In this document: one piece after another, positions 33,697-46,600 of the stretch
Position numbering within the stretch: position 1 is the first letter of the stretch
How the letters are laid out: every line of letters starts with the position of its first letter
DNA from: Brachionus plicatilis
Taxonomy: Eukaryota; Rotifera; Eurotatoria; Ploima; Brachionidae
Direction: 5' to 3'
NCBI GenBank assembly: GCA_010279815.1
Contig: QEOQ01000508.1
Span: 4,766,169-4,828,863, forward strand
DNA length: 62,695 bases
Position numbers and translations under genes: made by a program
The notes under the pieces: generated by a model
What the model was told of the DNA's origin: nothing
Seen by the model: the letters and a program-made list of their open reading frames with translations, nothing else
Database searches by the model: none

Positions 33697-35139
33697 TTTA
33701 AACAACTCTGTTCGAAGCTTTGAGTTACTAACTTGACATGTTGCACAATGTTTTATTTAAAAATACATCGGGACACATGTTTTGTTTATCGATATTAGAT
33801 TAAATTTTAGAAAAAAACTTAAAGAATTAATTGAAAAAAGAAGGCTGCAAAAAAAAAACTTTTATTTTATTTTACAGCTCTTTTTTTAAATGCATCGCCC
33901 ATGTGGTGTTTATTGAAAATAAATAATCAATATTTTCTTTTTATTAATCCTGGTGACAATATTTTGTTCTAGCACTCACTGGTTTATACAACGATCACTC
34001 ATTCATTCACCTAACCACATGACCAGAATAAACAAGAAATTAAAAAATTGTTTTTACTAAGTTCAAAATCTTGATAGAATTTGCTTCTTGATAAACTCAT
34101 AAATTCCAAACTGTTTTTATCTATGGCACTAGCTTGAAGAAACTGAGATCTTTAGCCTATGGATAAATATTGTGCATAGAGATTAAATTGTGCCACAATC
34201 AGAAAAAGAGCTCGAAGGATTTTGAAGATAAAAGGCTTTTTGCTCAAGTGACAAAGTCTGAGAAGTTACGCAATCGCATTTTCCGATTAATTCACCCGAT
34301 TAAGCTTTAAATTAGCCCTATCTCTAAAGCCCAAAATTCCAATTACTTTTACAATTAAAATACTCTGGGTCTGCGAGATAAAATTTGAAGAAATTTTTTT
34401 TAGCCTTTGTCAGATTCAGTTATTTGAGAATACTTAAGAGCAAATATTAAATATGTTACGTATTGAATACTTAGAGTTGTCGGTCTCGAGCTCACTATTC
34501 TTTACCTGATTTCAAAATTAAGTTTATCCCAATTAAGTGATTAAATATTTGTCTGAGATATTTTTTTCCTAGCAGCCACAAGGGCACAATATTTGTTCAA
34601 GACAAAGAGCTCATTAAATTCCAAAGACTTCTTATCGCCATAAATACTTAAATAAACAAAGTTGGATTTGGCTTGTTCATCAAGCTGTAAAAATCTAAAC
34701 AGCTTTTGCTAATCAAAATAATTAGAAAATTAAATTAAAAACAATGCTCAAATCTCCAAATAATGAAATTCAATAAGGTCCATATCTCTAGTCCGAACTG
34801 AAGGTCTTGGAGAATTAAATTCAATTAGAGCTTTTTAAACTAATGGAATTCTTCTCGTTTTTAAACATTAATTAGAATTTACTAGTTTATTTTGTTCAAA
34901 TTTGAGAAGAAACATGCTCTTCAAATCTTATCTAGAAAATCTTGAAATTTAAGTAGGTGATAGATGACACCCGTTTATTCCTAAATCTGTGCGCTGACAC
35001 GCGCCAATTTTTTTCTTCAATTGACAGCAATTGCCGCGGGACACTCGGCCAAAAGTTTTTGCACTCAGACCATTTTGGTTACGTGCCTGCCTATTCACAT
35101 GTGTTGGTGAAAATTGCTTGAAATAAACAGTTTTTTTTT

Positions 35140-35225
35140 ATTTATTAAAATAATAGTTTGGGGAAGACCCCGGGCAGTTTGGAATGGTCGCTAACCTCCC
35201 TTTCAGCCCCCGTGATAAATAGATT
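35140..35225 (+). repeat. retroelement 3'-end-like repeat, second copy
   Basis: GGGCAGTTTGGAATGGTCGC followed by CCTCCCTTTCAGCC resembles 3983-4021. It is preceded by a TTTATTTATT-type run. Compositionally it stands out from the desert. Confidence 0.45.
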
Positions 35226-38200
35226 TTAATAAAATGAAAAAACAAAATTTTTGAAAAACAGAATCTAATAAATGTTCGACAAAATTATTTAACTTTTTCT
35301 TTTTAACTAAAATTTGTTTGTTAAGTCACATGACAGATTTGTGTTGAATACAAGCATAATGGGTTTAAACAAAAATAAAATTATTCAAAAAAAATAGAAT
35401 TAACTTGAATTTGAAAGAAAGGTAATTTTTTCAATTTTTTATGAGAAATTAAAGATATCATTTTGATCGTTTAAATAAACAGTAAAATAGTTAGAAAGAA
35501 ATTGTCACAACATTTATTTTAAAATGACATACAAAGCCTGAAGTAATTTTTACACTGAGTAAAATCAATAGTGGTCTTAGAGAAATTTCTTGGTTCTCAG
35601 GTTTGATTGAGTTTTGATGGAATGGCCGAGAATACGATGAAAGAATGTTCTCTATCAGCAAACAAATCAGACTGGTGGCCATTAAATTTAGATTAAGCTG
35701 ACTTTAACTTTTTGTTGAGCCAGCATGAATTTATTTATTTTTTAAATTTCACCTGATAAATCAAAACTTGAATTATCTTAGGAAAGACAGCGAAATTAGA
35801 AGGCGCAATGCATCAAAAAGATTGAATCAATCGGTCTTTTTTTAGAAATTAAAATAGTTTTTATTTTTGTGGGGCACAATTTTGATACAAGCTTCGAAAT
35901 CCCTTGAGGACCATTAAAACTCTCATTATGCTTCAATTTGATTGAGAGCTTTTTTTTTTTCTATAAAACAAATGCTACAGATTAAAATAAAAATTGATGG
36001 ACTGAAAAAACAAACAGGAAGAGAATTTCATAATTTTTGTTGGGCTAGAACAAATATTCTTTTTGCTTGACAAGATTTAAATTAATCGAAAAATATTTTT
36101 TAATTCAGAAAAAATTCTGAAAAATTAAATAAAATAATTTTTTCTTCCATCAAAACAGACTAAAATTAAACTTGATTGATTTAAAAAAATATCAAATTTT
36201 AAATTTTTGCTGAATTTTTGTTTTATAAAATAAAATTGTCCATCTTAGAAAAAAATGAAACAGTTGTTGTTTTCGAAGAGGCTTTTAAGAAAAAATGATT
36301 AGAGAAAACTTATAAAATTTTGCCCAAATAATTAATTAACTTGTTTAATATTGAATAAAATCGATATGCTGAAAATAATAGAGTCCATTACCGAGTGTTC
36401 TTGTTCAAGTATACTGGTTTATTCATTTTTATTTTTATCAATTTGGTCTGATTCTATTTTTGTTTATTTGGCTTTGCTTGAATTTTTAATTAATATAAAA
36501 CTCATTTTGGAAATTGACCCCTGCCGCTAACACGCATCTAATAAAAAAGAGCCGGGAAGTCATTTGGCTTGCAAAGTTCGGCCTAAAAAGTGAATTTTTT
36601 TCACTCGATTCAAGTCGGGCCAAATGATTTTCGATGTTTTGTAATAAAGTGGAATTTAAGAGTGTAGCCTAGCAGAAATTAAGTTCTCAAAGCGTCAATA
36701 ACTACTTAAGGAAATTAAAAACATAAATTCAAATATTAATAAAAAAATTTTTAATTTAAAAATTTTCTGATTTAAAATAAAATAATTTAATGTTACGTAA
36801 TAAAATTAAAAAACATGAGCTGAAAATAAAAGATTATATCAGTTACAGTTTTAAATTTTCTAAATATTGATTTAATTAAAACATGAATCAAAAGTTTTTA
36901 ATAAAACTTAATCTTTTCTCTACTCACACCAGTGGCTCTCGAATAATCGATAGCGGCCTTTTTGCTCTAAAACTTTAATGAGATAGCTTATCAATTGTAT
37001 TTTAATTAAAAAAATAAAAGATGAAATGTAAACGAATTTATAGATGACATTTATTTATTTTTTTATTCCAAATAAATCCTTGAGAATAGCGTTCAGAAGT
37101 TTAAATTAATTTTTCTAAATCCCTTCATTTGTCAGATTATTATTTTTTAGTTGTCTTAAAAATCGATTTTTTCCGATTTAATTTCCGAAATGCTTTTAAA
37201 TACTTAATCTTGAACAATTAATTTTCAAGTCAATTTTAATTACACATGTTAATTGCTGAAAAATGTGGAAAGAAAAAAGATAAGAATTTTTCACTTGAGA
37301 AAAGATTTCCAAAAGTATGTGATCTGTCAATTTATCGATTATTATTATTGTGATTACTGCAAAAATTAACTAATTTAAATTAATAAATTTTGTCAACTAA
37401 ATTGGAATTTTTCCATGACAAATATTTCTATTGAATAATCGACAATTTAACTATTTTTTAGATTGACTGTTAAACAAAGTTTATCATAAAAATTTTTCTA
37501 TTTAATTTCTTTATTAGTATAATTAAAAATAAATATTACGTTAGAAGATATTTTTGAATATTGTTGAAAAAAATCGCGCACAAACAGCATTTTTTTTCTG
37601 CCTGAAAAAATATATTTGGCTTGTCAAAGATTGATTTATTGAAGGAAACTTTCAGAGGGAGCTTTTAGTGCTAGTTCTATAATCATCAGAAAATAACCCA
37701 GTCTTAAAAATAAATTTCCATCAACAAATTTTTTCGATTAATTAAAAAAATTTACTTATTTTAATTTTACTAACTTTAGGCTAATGAGAATAAAGCACAT
37801 TTGGAATAGATCTTTTCTTAATTTTTTGATTCTGAATGATTGATTCGGAAAATTTTCAGTTCAGTAGTGATATTAATTCATTTGAAAAAATTTCGATTTA
37901 GCTCAACTTTAAGACCAAAATTTGTGTTCAAACCTCATAATCCGAACATTTGATTCCTATTAATAAAAAATTTAATTTATCTTGAAATTTTGCTCCTGCT
38001 TTTTTAACTTGAAATTTGTAACCTGAGGAAAAAAATTGAATCATAGCTCTAATTCTGTAATCTATTGATCTTATGTAATTCCCTAATTGAACTTGTTGTT
38101 TAAAGACATTGATAACAATCTCTTAAAATTCGAGATATTTTTTTCAATGCCATTTAATTTAACAAAAAAATAAGATAATCATCCGAATCAATTATTTGTC

Positions 38201-38408
38201 ACCTATAATTACATCAAAATCTAAACACGATTATCTAATAAAAAAATCAATCAGATAAAAAAAGAATTAATTTTAAATAAATTAAAAAAAAAACAAAATT
38301 AACAAAAATTTATTTTGAAATTCCACTAATACTCTGCATGTACCAAAAAGATTTTAAATTTAATTAAAATCTTGTGATTTTAATATTCATAGATAAATAC
38401 GCAAATTA

Positions 38409-41400
38409 ATGTCTCAGGTGTCCCGAAGTCAAAGTGAAAATTTTTTTTTAAAAGAGCTGATTCAGTCTTTGAATAAAAATTCAGTGGAACCGGTTTCGTT
38501 TGACTTGAGTGAAGATGACTTTGAAATTTTACCTTCAGACAACTATTGTGAGACAATCGGTGAGTCCGACACCATCGAACAATTGGCAAAATTTTGCTCA
38601 AATCACTTGACCAAACACACATTTGAACAGTTAAATGATGAAAATTTTTTTCAAACAATCAGCTACCATCTCTATTCAGCCTCAAACTCGCTTCTTGTCC
38701 AAACACCAAGCGATCTTGATCCCAAACTAGCATCTCTTCTTGTCTCAATCGACTCAATATACGACTATTTAGCCAAAGCTTCTCAAATAAAATTCGAATC
38801 TATTGACTCATTTTTTCTAAGTACATTCCATTTATATGTTCATTTGTGTAATCATTTTAAAACTCAAAAACAGCTTAGCCAAAGGATGTCTTTGTCGCAA
38901 ATGAACAGCAGACCAGACGCTAGACTCAGTGCCCAGCTGATCAAGGCGTCCATGTTATTCGAGAGCAAAATTGCTAATCTAAACGAGGAAAAAAATAAAC
39001 AAAATTTAATCAAACTGACAAAATTTTTAATTTATCTTGTCAAAAATTTCAAGGATGCCAAATCAAATGTATTTGTTTGGAAAATGGTGTCTAAATTGTG
39101 CGTAAAGTTTAAAATTCTACTCAACAATTCCAATCATTTGGACAGCTTTTGTTACAAAAATGGAAAATTTTTGCTCAAAAAAATTTTTATTTTAATTTAT
39201 GAAGACCAAAATTTAAATTTAAACTACATAAAAGACTCTTTGAACCGTTTAAGTTTGAACGAGGCATGCAGAGTGTCCGAGATGAGCAGCGCGATCGGAA
39301 GTCAAATGACACTTAAAAATAACATTTATCTGGACACGGCCAAAGTCATAAAGCTGAGCGCTTTTTTGGCAAAAATACTAAAATCATTTTTAGCTCTATA
39401 CTTTGGCGATTTAGCAGATTGTCTTCAAAATGAGTTCTTTGACATGCTGACCGCTCTACTGAGCTCAGTGAATTCGGTCCTCTTGACCGAATCGAGGCTC
39501 AACACTCAACATTTGACCATTGACACAAACCAGTTCGATTTTCAGCCAAATCAGTTCATCAACCTTCCAAAAGACTACATTTCAATTAAACTGGACTTTA
39601 TTAAAGAATTTTCTTCCGTATACGAATCTCTTCTGCAGCTAATTGAGGCCAATGTCGACTATGCTAATTACATGAGGAAAAAAAATTTTTTTTTAGAAAA
39701 ATTACAAAAAAAAAATGATGAGTCAAATGAGAGTATTTTTCCAAATTCTCAAACAGCTGCCACCCCTAGCCAACAGGATAACATCAATGACATTTTGTTA
39801 TTTTACTTAATATTCATAAATCGAACTAAAGTCAAATTAAATGATCAAAATGAGACCAAGTCCAGCTTCGATTTGGTCACAAGTCCAGCATATTTAAACG
39901 AAATTTTCAACTTAATCGAATTGTCAACTTGTATGGCCTCATATTTTCTCTACAATGACCATTTTTTGCACCATCTAGACTTTGGCTATTTATCCACGAC
40001 AAACTACGAGGCTAAAATGTTCTCCCGAATTGAGTTCTATGACTTTGTTTTAGTTTGTTTGACAAGATATATTCTATGCTTGATAGATACAAATTCAAAT
40101 GTGGAACCAGTGATTTTTTATTTGGTAAACAATTTGCTCATAGTTAACAATTTAATTGATGAAAACGTCCAAAACCAAAAGAAAGTTTATCACTTTTACG
40201 CGTTAAGAATTCAACTGAGTGCTGATTTATTAATTAGTTTGGCTAAATGGATGCTAAAGTCAGATGGTAATGAAAATTTGGTAAAATTTATCAAATTTTT
40301 GAGCCAGATATATGAAACCAATGGATCATCGACCATCGTTAGACACAATCTCAATCTTAGATTTGTTTTAGACCAAATTTTACATACATGCTCACAGGTC
40401 AGTTCCAAATTTCAGAATATAGTGTCCACTGTCGCAGATTTTTACATAAATAAACGTATGTCCAACTGTTTTAATCTTATCTTGTCTTATTTGAGCAACT
40501 CCATGGAGGTGAAAAAAACCGTATTCATAGTAAATACTTTGGCAAAAGCAAATGAACTTTTCGGGCAGTTGATTAAGCTATTTGTGGACAAAAACAAGAT
40601 GCCAAATGAGCAAATTTGGATGAAAAAAATAATTGTTTTTTTTGATTCGAATCATTTTGGTGAAATTTTGGGCCTGATTGAGGATTTTTTTGACCAAGTC
40701 AAAGCTGAATGTGACACAATTGTTGGCGAACAAAGCCAAAAATTGCTCAAAATAATTTCTCAGTTTTTAAAACTCAATGAAATCGCCAATTTGAGCAAGT
40801 ATTTTGACCATTTTGGTCAATTTAAGACCGAAATGAGCCGAAAAATGGACACTAATCAACTTGTCCACAAACAATTTAGTCTCAATTTGGAAAATTTTAA
40901 AAGGATTTTTCAATTTATTTGTGTGAGTGCCCGTGTTTATGCTAGTGTTTGTCTAAGGTGCAGTCTCAAAGCCACAATTAATGAAGAAATTCTATTTTTA
41001 TTGGAATTTTTTATTAAAAATTGTTCACAAAATTATGAGGCTAAAATAGGCACAATGGGTGATCAGGAACCAACTTTTTTGAACATAAAATTAGAGGCCA
41101 GTCACTTTTTGCGCAATTTATCTAAAAAAGAAATAAATGAGACAAATATTGTGAAAAAAGTCTTGGAATTATTTGGCATATTGTTGAATGACTCGAGTAC
41201 ATTGGTAAAATTTTTTGGTCTTGAAAGTTTGGACGAGTACAGCAAAACAAATGAATCGAACAACAAAATAATATGTCAGCTAAGCCGCAGCGACAAAAAT
41301 TTAAATGACTTAATTTTGAATTATTTAGTCGAGATCTCAATTGATGGTGATTTTGATGAAATTGGTTTTTATTTAGAAAAGCGAAATGAATTGATAAAAA

Positions 41401-41711
41401 GACTTCAAGTGCACCATCGACCCAAAGATGATATTTTGACAAGTCAAAAAATGGACGAAATTGAAGATTGTGGAAGTTTAGATGAGACCATGAATGCTAT
41501 AATGTGCGCCATGGACACCACCATGTCCAACCAGGAATTGAAATTGGACAATGATGAAAAAACTCATTCATCATCTAAAGCTCAAAGTATTTTGGATGGA
41601 ATCTCAGGCGAGTTGGATAAAGTTTTTGATATGTATGATAATCGATCAATGCCAGAATCTATCAGAACACAATTGACAAATCTAGTCTCAAAAATTTCTA
41701 GCTTTATATAA
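38409..41711 (+). CDS. FIRRM/C1orf112-like helical-repeat protein
   Basis: One exon of 1100 residues, starting at the first ATG after AT-rich DNA. It is almost entirely helical with no membrane segment or signal peptide. I recognise resemblance to human C1orf112 (FIRRM) in several places: a VIKLSAFLAKILKSFLALYF block (~310-335), a FVWKMVSKLCVKFKILL block (~222-240), a STLVKFFGLESLDEYSKTNE block near 930-950, and a C-terminal amphipathic helix (LDGISGELDKVFDMYDNRSM...). FIRRM partners the AAA+ ATPase FIGNL1 to remove RAD51 from DNA and limits recombination. The protein is longer than the ~850 residues of the vertebrate form, with extra low-complexity inserts (e.g. KKNDESNESIFPNSQTAA). The match is from memory at low identity; a different HEAT-like protein is the alternative. 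Coding sequence tolerates many A/T runs, as elsewhere in this genome. Confidence 0.6.
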   Translation: MSQVSRSQSENFFLKELIQSLNKNSVEPVSFDLSEDDFEILPSDNYCETIGESDTIEQLAKFCSNHLTKHTFEQLNDENFFQTISYHLYSASNSLLVQTPSDLDPKLASLLVSIDSIYDYLAKASQIKFESIDSFFLSTFHLYVHLCNHFKTQKQLSQRMSLSQMNSRPDARLSAQLIKASMLFESKIANLNEEKNKQNLIKLTKFLIYLVKNFKDAKSNVFVWKMVSKLCVKFKILLNNSNHLDSFCYKNGKFLLKKIFILIYEDQNLNLNYIKDSLNRLSLNEACRVSEMSSAIGSQMTLKNNIYLDTAKVIKLSAFLAKILKSFLALYFGDLADCLQNEFFDMLTALLSSVNSVLLTESRLNTQHLTIDTNQFDFQPNQFINLPKDYISIKLDFIKEFSSVYESLLQLIEANVDYANYMRKKNFFLEKLQKKNDESNESIFPNSQTAATPSQQDNINDILLFYLIFINRTKVKLNDQNETKSSFDLVTSPAYLNEIFNLIELSTCMASYFLYNDHFLHHLDFGYLSTTNYEAKMFSRIEFYDFVLVCLTRYILCLIDTNSNVEPVIFYLVNNLLIVNNLIDENVQNQKKVYHFYALRIQLSADLLISLAKWMLKSDGNENLVKFIKFLSQIYETNGSSTIVRHNLNLRFVLDQILHTCSQVSSKFQNIVSTVADFYINKRMSNCFNLILSYLSNSMEVKKTVFIVNTLAKANELFGQLIKLFVDKNKMPNEQIWMKKIIVFFDSNHFGEILGLIEDFFDQVKAECDTIVGEQSQKLLKIISQFLKLNEIANLSKYFDHFGQFKTEMSRKMDTNQLVHKQFSLNLENFKRIFQFICVSARVYASVCLRCSLKATINEEILFLLEFFIKNCSQNYEAKIGTMGDQEPTFLNIKLEASHFLRNLSKKEINETNIVKKVLELFGILLNDSSTLVKFFGLESLDEYSKTNESNNKIICQLSRSDKNLNDLILNYLVEISIDGDFDEIGFYLEKRNELIKRLQVHHRPKDDILTSQKMDEIEDCGSLDETMNAIMCAMDTTMSNQELKLDNDEKTHSSSKAQSILDGISGELDKVFDMYDNRSMPESIRTQLTNLVSKISSFI

Positions 41712-42451
41712 TTTTCGAATGTTTAATGTATCATAAAATTTTTTTTTTACATATTATTATTTTAAACAAAGAAAGGGTGTTTTAAAGCGCTTTTTCAAAT
41801 TGATTTGTTTTTTGAAAAAATATTAAACTTGGCAGAAGTTATGTCAAAATTTCGTAGAATTTGAAAATTTAATGTCTTTCAAAAAAAAAAGTTGATGAAA
41901 TTTTTAGCATTAAATTAATTTAATTTATTTTTTAATGCCCATTTTGATCTCGTTTAAAAAATTTCAACTTATTTTGTTACTTAGAAGCAACAAATGCCAC
42001 TTATTTTTAAAATTATTTTTTTTTCTTGTTAAATTTTTATTTAAATAATTTTTAATGAAAAATTTTAATTTATATCTTAATGAAGTATCAAATACTCCAA
42101 GCATATTCTAAATCTCAACTTAATAAATCCAATTATTATGCATGAAAAAAATAATAGAAAAATTAAAATGTACAGGCGTAATTATATGTATTATTATATT
42201 ATTATTTTACATTCAATCATTAATTTAAAAGTTATTGTTCGAGTCAATTTACTTAATAAAATTTATTAATATTGTCTAGAATTTTTGAAATTTTTAAGGT
42301 GGTTTTTTTTCTTCTCTATTAATAAAAATTTTTTTTTTATATTTTGCTAAAATGACTTTTTTTCTACTTTTATGCCATATAATTTCTTCTTGATGAAAAT
42401 TAAGGTTAAATTAATAAAAAATATGTTATCATTATTTTTTCTAGTTTAAAA

Positions 42452-42909
42452 ATGGGAGGCTACGATGAAGAAACAAGGCCTTTATTAGGATCACTTCAGC
42501 CATCGGCTCCTTCCACTTCATATCAAGAAATAGTCAATAATCCACCAACTTACGAAGAAAGTGAGAAATTTTATTTAATTTTTGAATAATTTATAACCAT
42601 TTTTAAGGCCAGATAGGTTATGAGCCTCCTTATCCTACCAGAACAGGTGTATATTCTCAACCGAGTTATCAGGCAATACCAATTGTTCAAACTCAAGTTA
42701 TTCTTGTAGGTGGTTGTCCGGCGTGCAGGTAAACAAAAAATTATCTGTCAACAACATAATGGTTTTTAATAAAAAGAGTCGGTGTTCTTGAAGATGATTA
42801 CACTTGCTGCGGAATTTGCTGCGCTATTTTTTGTTTTCCTCTTGGTGTTCTTTGCTGTTTGGCCACAAAACAAAAAAGATGCAGAAATTGTGGGGCAATT
42901 TATGGATAA
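42452..42909 (+). CDS. BRI3: brain protein I3 (BRI3) orthologue
   Basis: Three exons: 42452-42560, 42608-42728, 42777-42909 (introns of 47 and 48 bp, phases 1 and 2), giving 120 residues. The N-terminal half is Pro/Tyr-rich with a PPTYEE motif (a possible WW-domain ligand) and PPYP. The C-terminal half is the BRI3 signature: [16 protein letters not shown], a hydrophobic Cys-rich membrane-inserting segment ([17 protein letters not shown]) and a closing CRNCGAIYG. CPxC and CxNC would bind zinc as in LITAF-like proteins. BRI3 proteins sit on late endosomal/lysosomal membranes. A TTTTTCTAG acceptor lies ten bases before the ATG, so an upstream untranslated exon or trans-splice site is possible. 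A paralogue follows 370 bp downstream. Confidence 0.93.
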
Positions 42910-43279
42910 TATTTACTAAAATAATAACTTAAAAAATTTTTAATTGTAAAATTGAATTTATTTTTTTAATTTTTATAAAGACAACTTTTTATTTAAATTT
43001 TTTGATTGAGTTATAATATATTCTGATTTTATTATTTTAACATATTTCTAAATTAATTAGAATTAATTTTGCCCAATACATCTTGATTAAGCGAATAATT
43101 AATTATAAAAAAGGCTAAAAGTTTTTCTAGTAACCAATAGTTATTTTTCGTTTCGGTTCATTAATTCAGGTCAATATCAATTTTTGTTATTTTTATATTT
43201 AGCAAAAGTCATTTTAAACTTTTAACTTAAAAAGTGAGTGAGATTAAAAAATTCAAGATATTAATAGCAAAAAAAGATT

Positions 43280-43688
43280 ATGATACATAGAATGGTTCAC
43301 TTGGATACAAACAATAATGTTAGAAATTTCAAATTAGAAAAAACATACGACAAATTAGATTGTAAAAAAGGTATTCTTAAGATTAAAGCTTTCTTTAGTG
43401 TATTTAAATTGGGAAATTGGAAGATTTAGATTTTATTTCTGGTATTTTAAATGATTGTTCATCTAAAATAATTCAATTGGGTGGGTGTCCGGTGTGCAAG
43501 TAAGGCTATAAAATATGATTTTTTAATATTTTTAAAATTGTCATTTTGCCATTAGAATAGGGTCTATTAATAAAAGTATTACCTGGTTTGGTTTATTAAC
43601 AGCAATTTTACTGTTTCCATTTGGAATATGGGTATGTTTAACAACAAGAGAAAATAAATGCTCAAATTGCCAAGCTATATATGAATAA
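43280..43688 (+). CDS. divergent BRI3 paralogue
   Basis: Three exons: 43280-43370, 43424-43499, 43556-43688, giving 99 residues. Intron phases (1, 2) and last-exon length (133 bp) equal those of the upstream BRI3 gene, showing tandem duplication. The C-terminal half keeps the fold: QLGGCPVCKIGSINKSITWF, then LLTAILLFPFGIWVCLTT, then CSNCQAIYE. The N-terminal half has lost all Pro-rich motifs and is a charged 45-residue stretch. The first intron (53 bp) uses the acceptor ending TTGGAAG at 43423; an earlier TTTAG would place a stop in frame. The ATG chosen is the first; the next Met, four residues on, is equally possible. Confidence 0.8.
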
Positions 43689-46600
43689 TTTTTTTTTCTG
43701 ATTAAAAAATAAAATAAGGGCACAATTTCTAAAATTTTTGAAAAAAATTATGTGTTATAGAAATTGGCAAAAAAATGGTTTGTTTGATTTAAAAATTTAA
43801 TAAAATTTTAGTAAATTTACAAAATAATTATTTTTTTTTTAATATTTTTTTAATATTTTTAAAATATTTTTTAGAAAAATACTTTTTTTTAACAATAAAC
43901 AAATTTAAAAATTTTTATTCATAATTAAGTTAATGGAGGCTCATTGTACTTGTCCCGAAAATTGAATACTAATTTCGAAATTAAAATGATATTCTAAATT
44001 TCTAAAGAAAATTCTTATTTGAGAGTTGATTATTATTATTATTATTATTGTTTATTTAAATTTAAATTTAACGCCCCATAGGCTATATGATTATATCTAA
44101 TGGTTTCAAGTTTAGGTCAGTTTGTTTATTAAAAAGAATTAAAGAATATTTTTAACAAATGAATTAAGTATCTATCTATTAAAGAAATTTATGATTTTCA
44201 ATTTTTTTTTTAAATATACCATTAAACATTGCTTAAGGAAATCTTTTTATTTGACAGCAAATATATTTTGCAAAACAAAGTCACAATTGATCTTTTTCAG
44301 CCACTATTCTTATTGATGATTGACATTTAATTCAAATTCAATTTTATTTAGATTGTATACAAAATGTTAAAAATCGAGTTTTTTAAGGAAACAATATAAG
44401 CATAACATAAATTTAAAGACTGAGAACAAGCAGCAAATTATTATAAAATCATAATCAAGAAAAATCGTAAAAGAAAAACAAATTAGAATTAGAAAAAGAA
44501 AAATTAAAAAATTAAATAATTGAAATTATCATTAAAACTTTAAATTTAGAATATTTTTTTAAGTTAAGTTTTTTCAAAATGTATCAAAGATTTTTATTGC
44601 AATCTCTTTTTTGTAAAAAAAAAAATTTAAAGTGTGATTTAATTATATTATACTCATATGAAACAGGTTAGTTATTGTGAAAGAAATCAAAAATTTTACT
44701 GTTAAAATTAAGAGTTAACGATGTCATCACTTAGCATAACTTTTTGTTTTCTGTATAAATATTTAGTCTTTTTATCGTTTGGTTCACAGTACTGACAACA
44801 AAATAAATTATTTTAACAAGATTTAGAAAAAAGATTTGGTGATTTTATAAAAAAAATTCAGAGTTTATTTTTATCTAATTAAATATTTTTTTAATAATTA
44901 ATTAATTATTCAGTACCCTTGAGTTTTTTTTTAGGGAAAATTATGGGTAAGATTTTATAAAAGCTTTATTAATTCAGCTAATAAAAAGTTCATTCTAAAT
45001 TTTTTTTAGTTAAAATAAAGAATAAAAAATTCAAATGATTACTTCAAAATAATGTGAGCATAATTTTTAACGAAGGCATTTCTTGCATATTTTTACCCCA
45101 AAATCAACGCAAAAAATTTATTTCGATATTGAGTTATAATTAAATTTACATTTTTTATTTTTTATAAAATCAATTTATAAAAATTAAATTTTTTTTAATT
45201 AAAATTTTATTGAATTTAAAAAATAATAGCTAATCAATTGATTAATCTTAAATTGACAAAAATTGAATTTTGACATCTTTTTGGAGCGAATGTTAAATAG
45301 AGATTTTTCTATTAAAAAAATAGCCTCAAAAATTGCTTTCCTTGTTATTAATTGAGAAATCCTATCTTTAAAGAAAAATAAAAATTTTCTTCTATTTGCT
45401 CAACTACTTTGTAGAGAAAATAAAATTTTGTTCAATTAAAAATTGAAAAATGAGATGTGCCATATTGATCCCTGAATAAAATTCTAAGCACAAACAGCAC
45501 TTCTGCCGATCTTTTTAATTAAAAAATATCATGTAAATGTAAATTGTAATTTTAAATGGAACACATTCGTAAAAATATCAGGTTTAGTTCGGAATACTAG
45601 GATCGGTGTGACTTTGATTTTAGCTAGAAGTTCTGTAAAAGTGCAATTTATGTTAGTACAAATCTTCTTTCTTGAATAAAAATTGAATTTTTATGGCATA
45701 AAATTGGATCTTCTTGTTTTCTTGATCTTGTTCCCTTTAATATTCTTTATTCATAACAGTGAATGAAAAAAGTACTTATTTAAAATATCTATCTAGTTCC
45801 GTTGCAAAGGCATATTGTTTTTTTGGGAAGATTTTCAAGAGTGGTTATTTGCTGTCTAATTTATAAATCTTAATTGTAAGAGAAAAATTTTGACAGATAA
45901 TTTAAAAATTGGATAAGAAAATTTGAAGAATTTGTGCTGTCAGCAAAATAAAAACTTGTTTTAATTATTCTTAATATTAAATTTCTTTTGTCATTGATTA
46001 AGTTTTTTCTTTAAGTTATTGTTAAAATTTTTTTATTCTATTGAGTCTTAAGAGTTGTTAAACTGATAAACAAAAGATTTTCGAAATACAGATACGGATT
46101 TTACTTTTGGGCACCTAAAAGACAGTTAATTTTTACGGATTTTACTTAGCTCTAAAACACAGATCAAGATTGAATTTCTAAAAGAAATTTCAAATACCTT
46201 TATTTATATTTTTACACTTGCAGTTGTTTTTTAAAAAGGAGATAAGTCAATTTGGATAGAAATCCAAATATTGAAAAATATTAAAATTCACTGTAATTAT
46301 TTTAAAAAATTTAGTTCTAGAGTTTAATAAACCACGTTAAAATAATTATTCTTTGTTTCTAATCCCTTGACGAAGTTTCTCTTTCTACTAGAAAAATATT
46401 AACTATCCAATATTGAATTAAATATTTTTTTTTCTTTTATTGAAAATAAAAAATAAGAAAAAAAATAAAAATTATAGAATTTATTTTAGATTTTTCAATT
46501 AATAATTTTTATTGATAGAAATGGAATGATGTTTAAATTGTTTATCTCATTTGGCAATCAATTAATGGGGTCCCCAGGGCCTTAAAGCTACCATACTCAA

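Larger units (their letters stand above)
31638..38408. other. 6.8-kb gene desert between divergent genes
   Basis: No supported gene. A 63-residue frame on the minus strand (35682-35491) has no recognisable feature. Three blocks are less AT-rich than the rest: 31895-32080, 34960-35130 and 36510-36640; they could be regulatory or old repeats. Two strong inverted repeats (33063-33301, 33578-33696) are listed separately. Confidence 0.4.

Noticed and set aside
35491..35682. 63-codon minus-strand frame in the gene desert
   Set aside because: No signal peptide, domain or splice support; kept only as a comment in the gene-desert entry.
41122..41442. 106-codon minus-strand frame
   Set aside because: Lies wholly within the FIRRM-like coding exon on the opposite strand and has no recognisable content.
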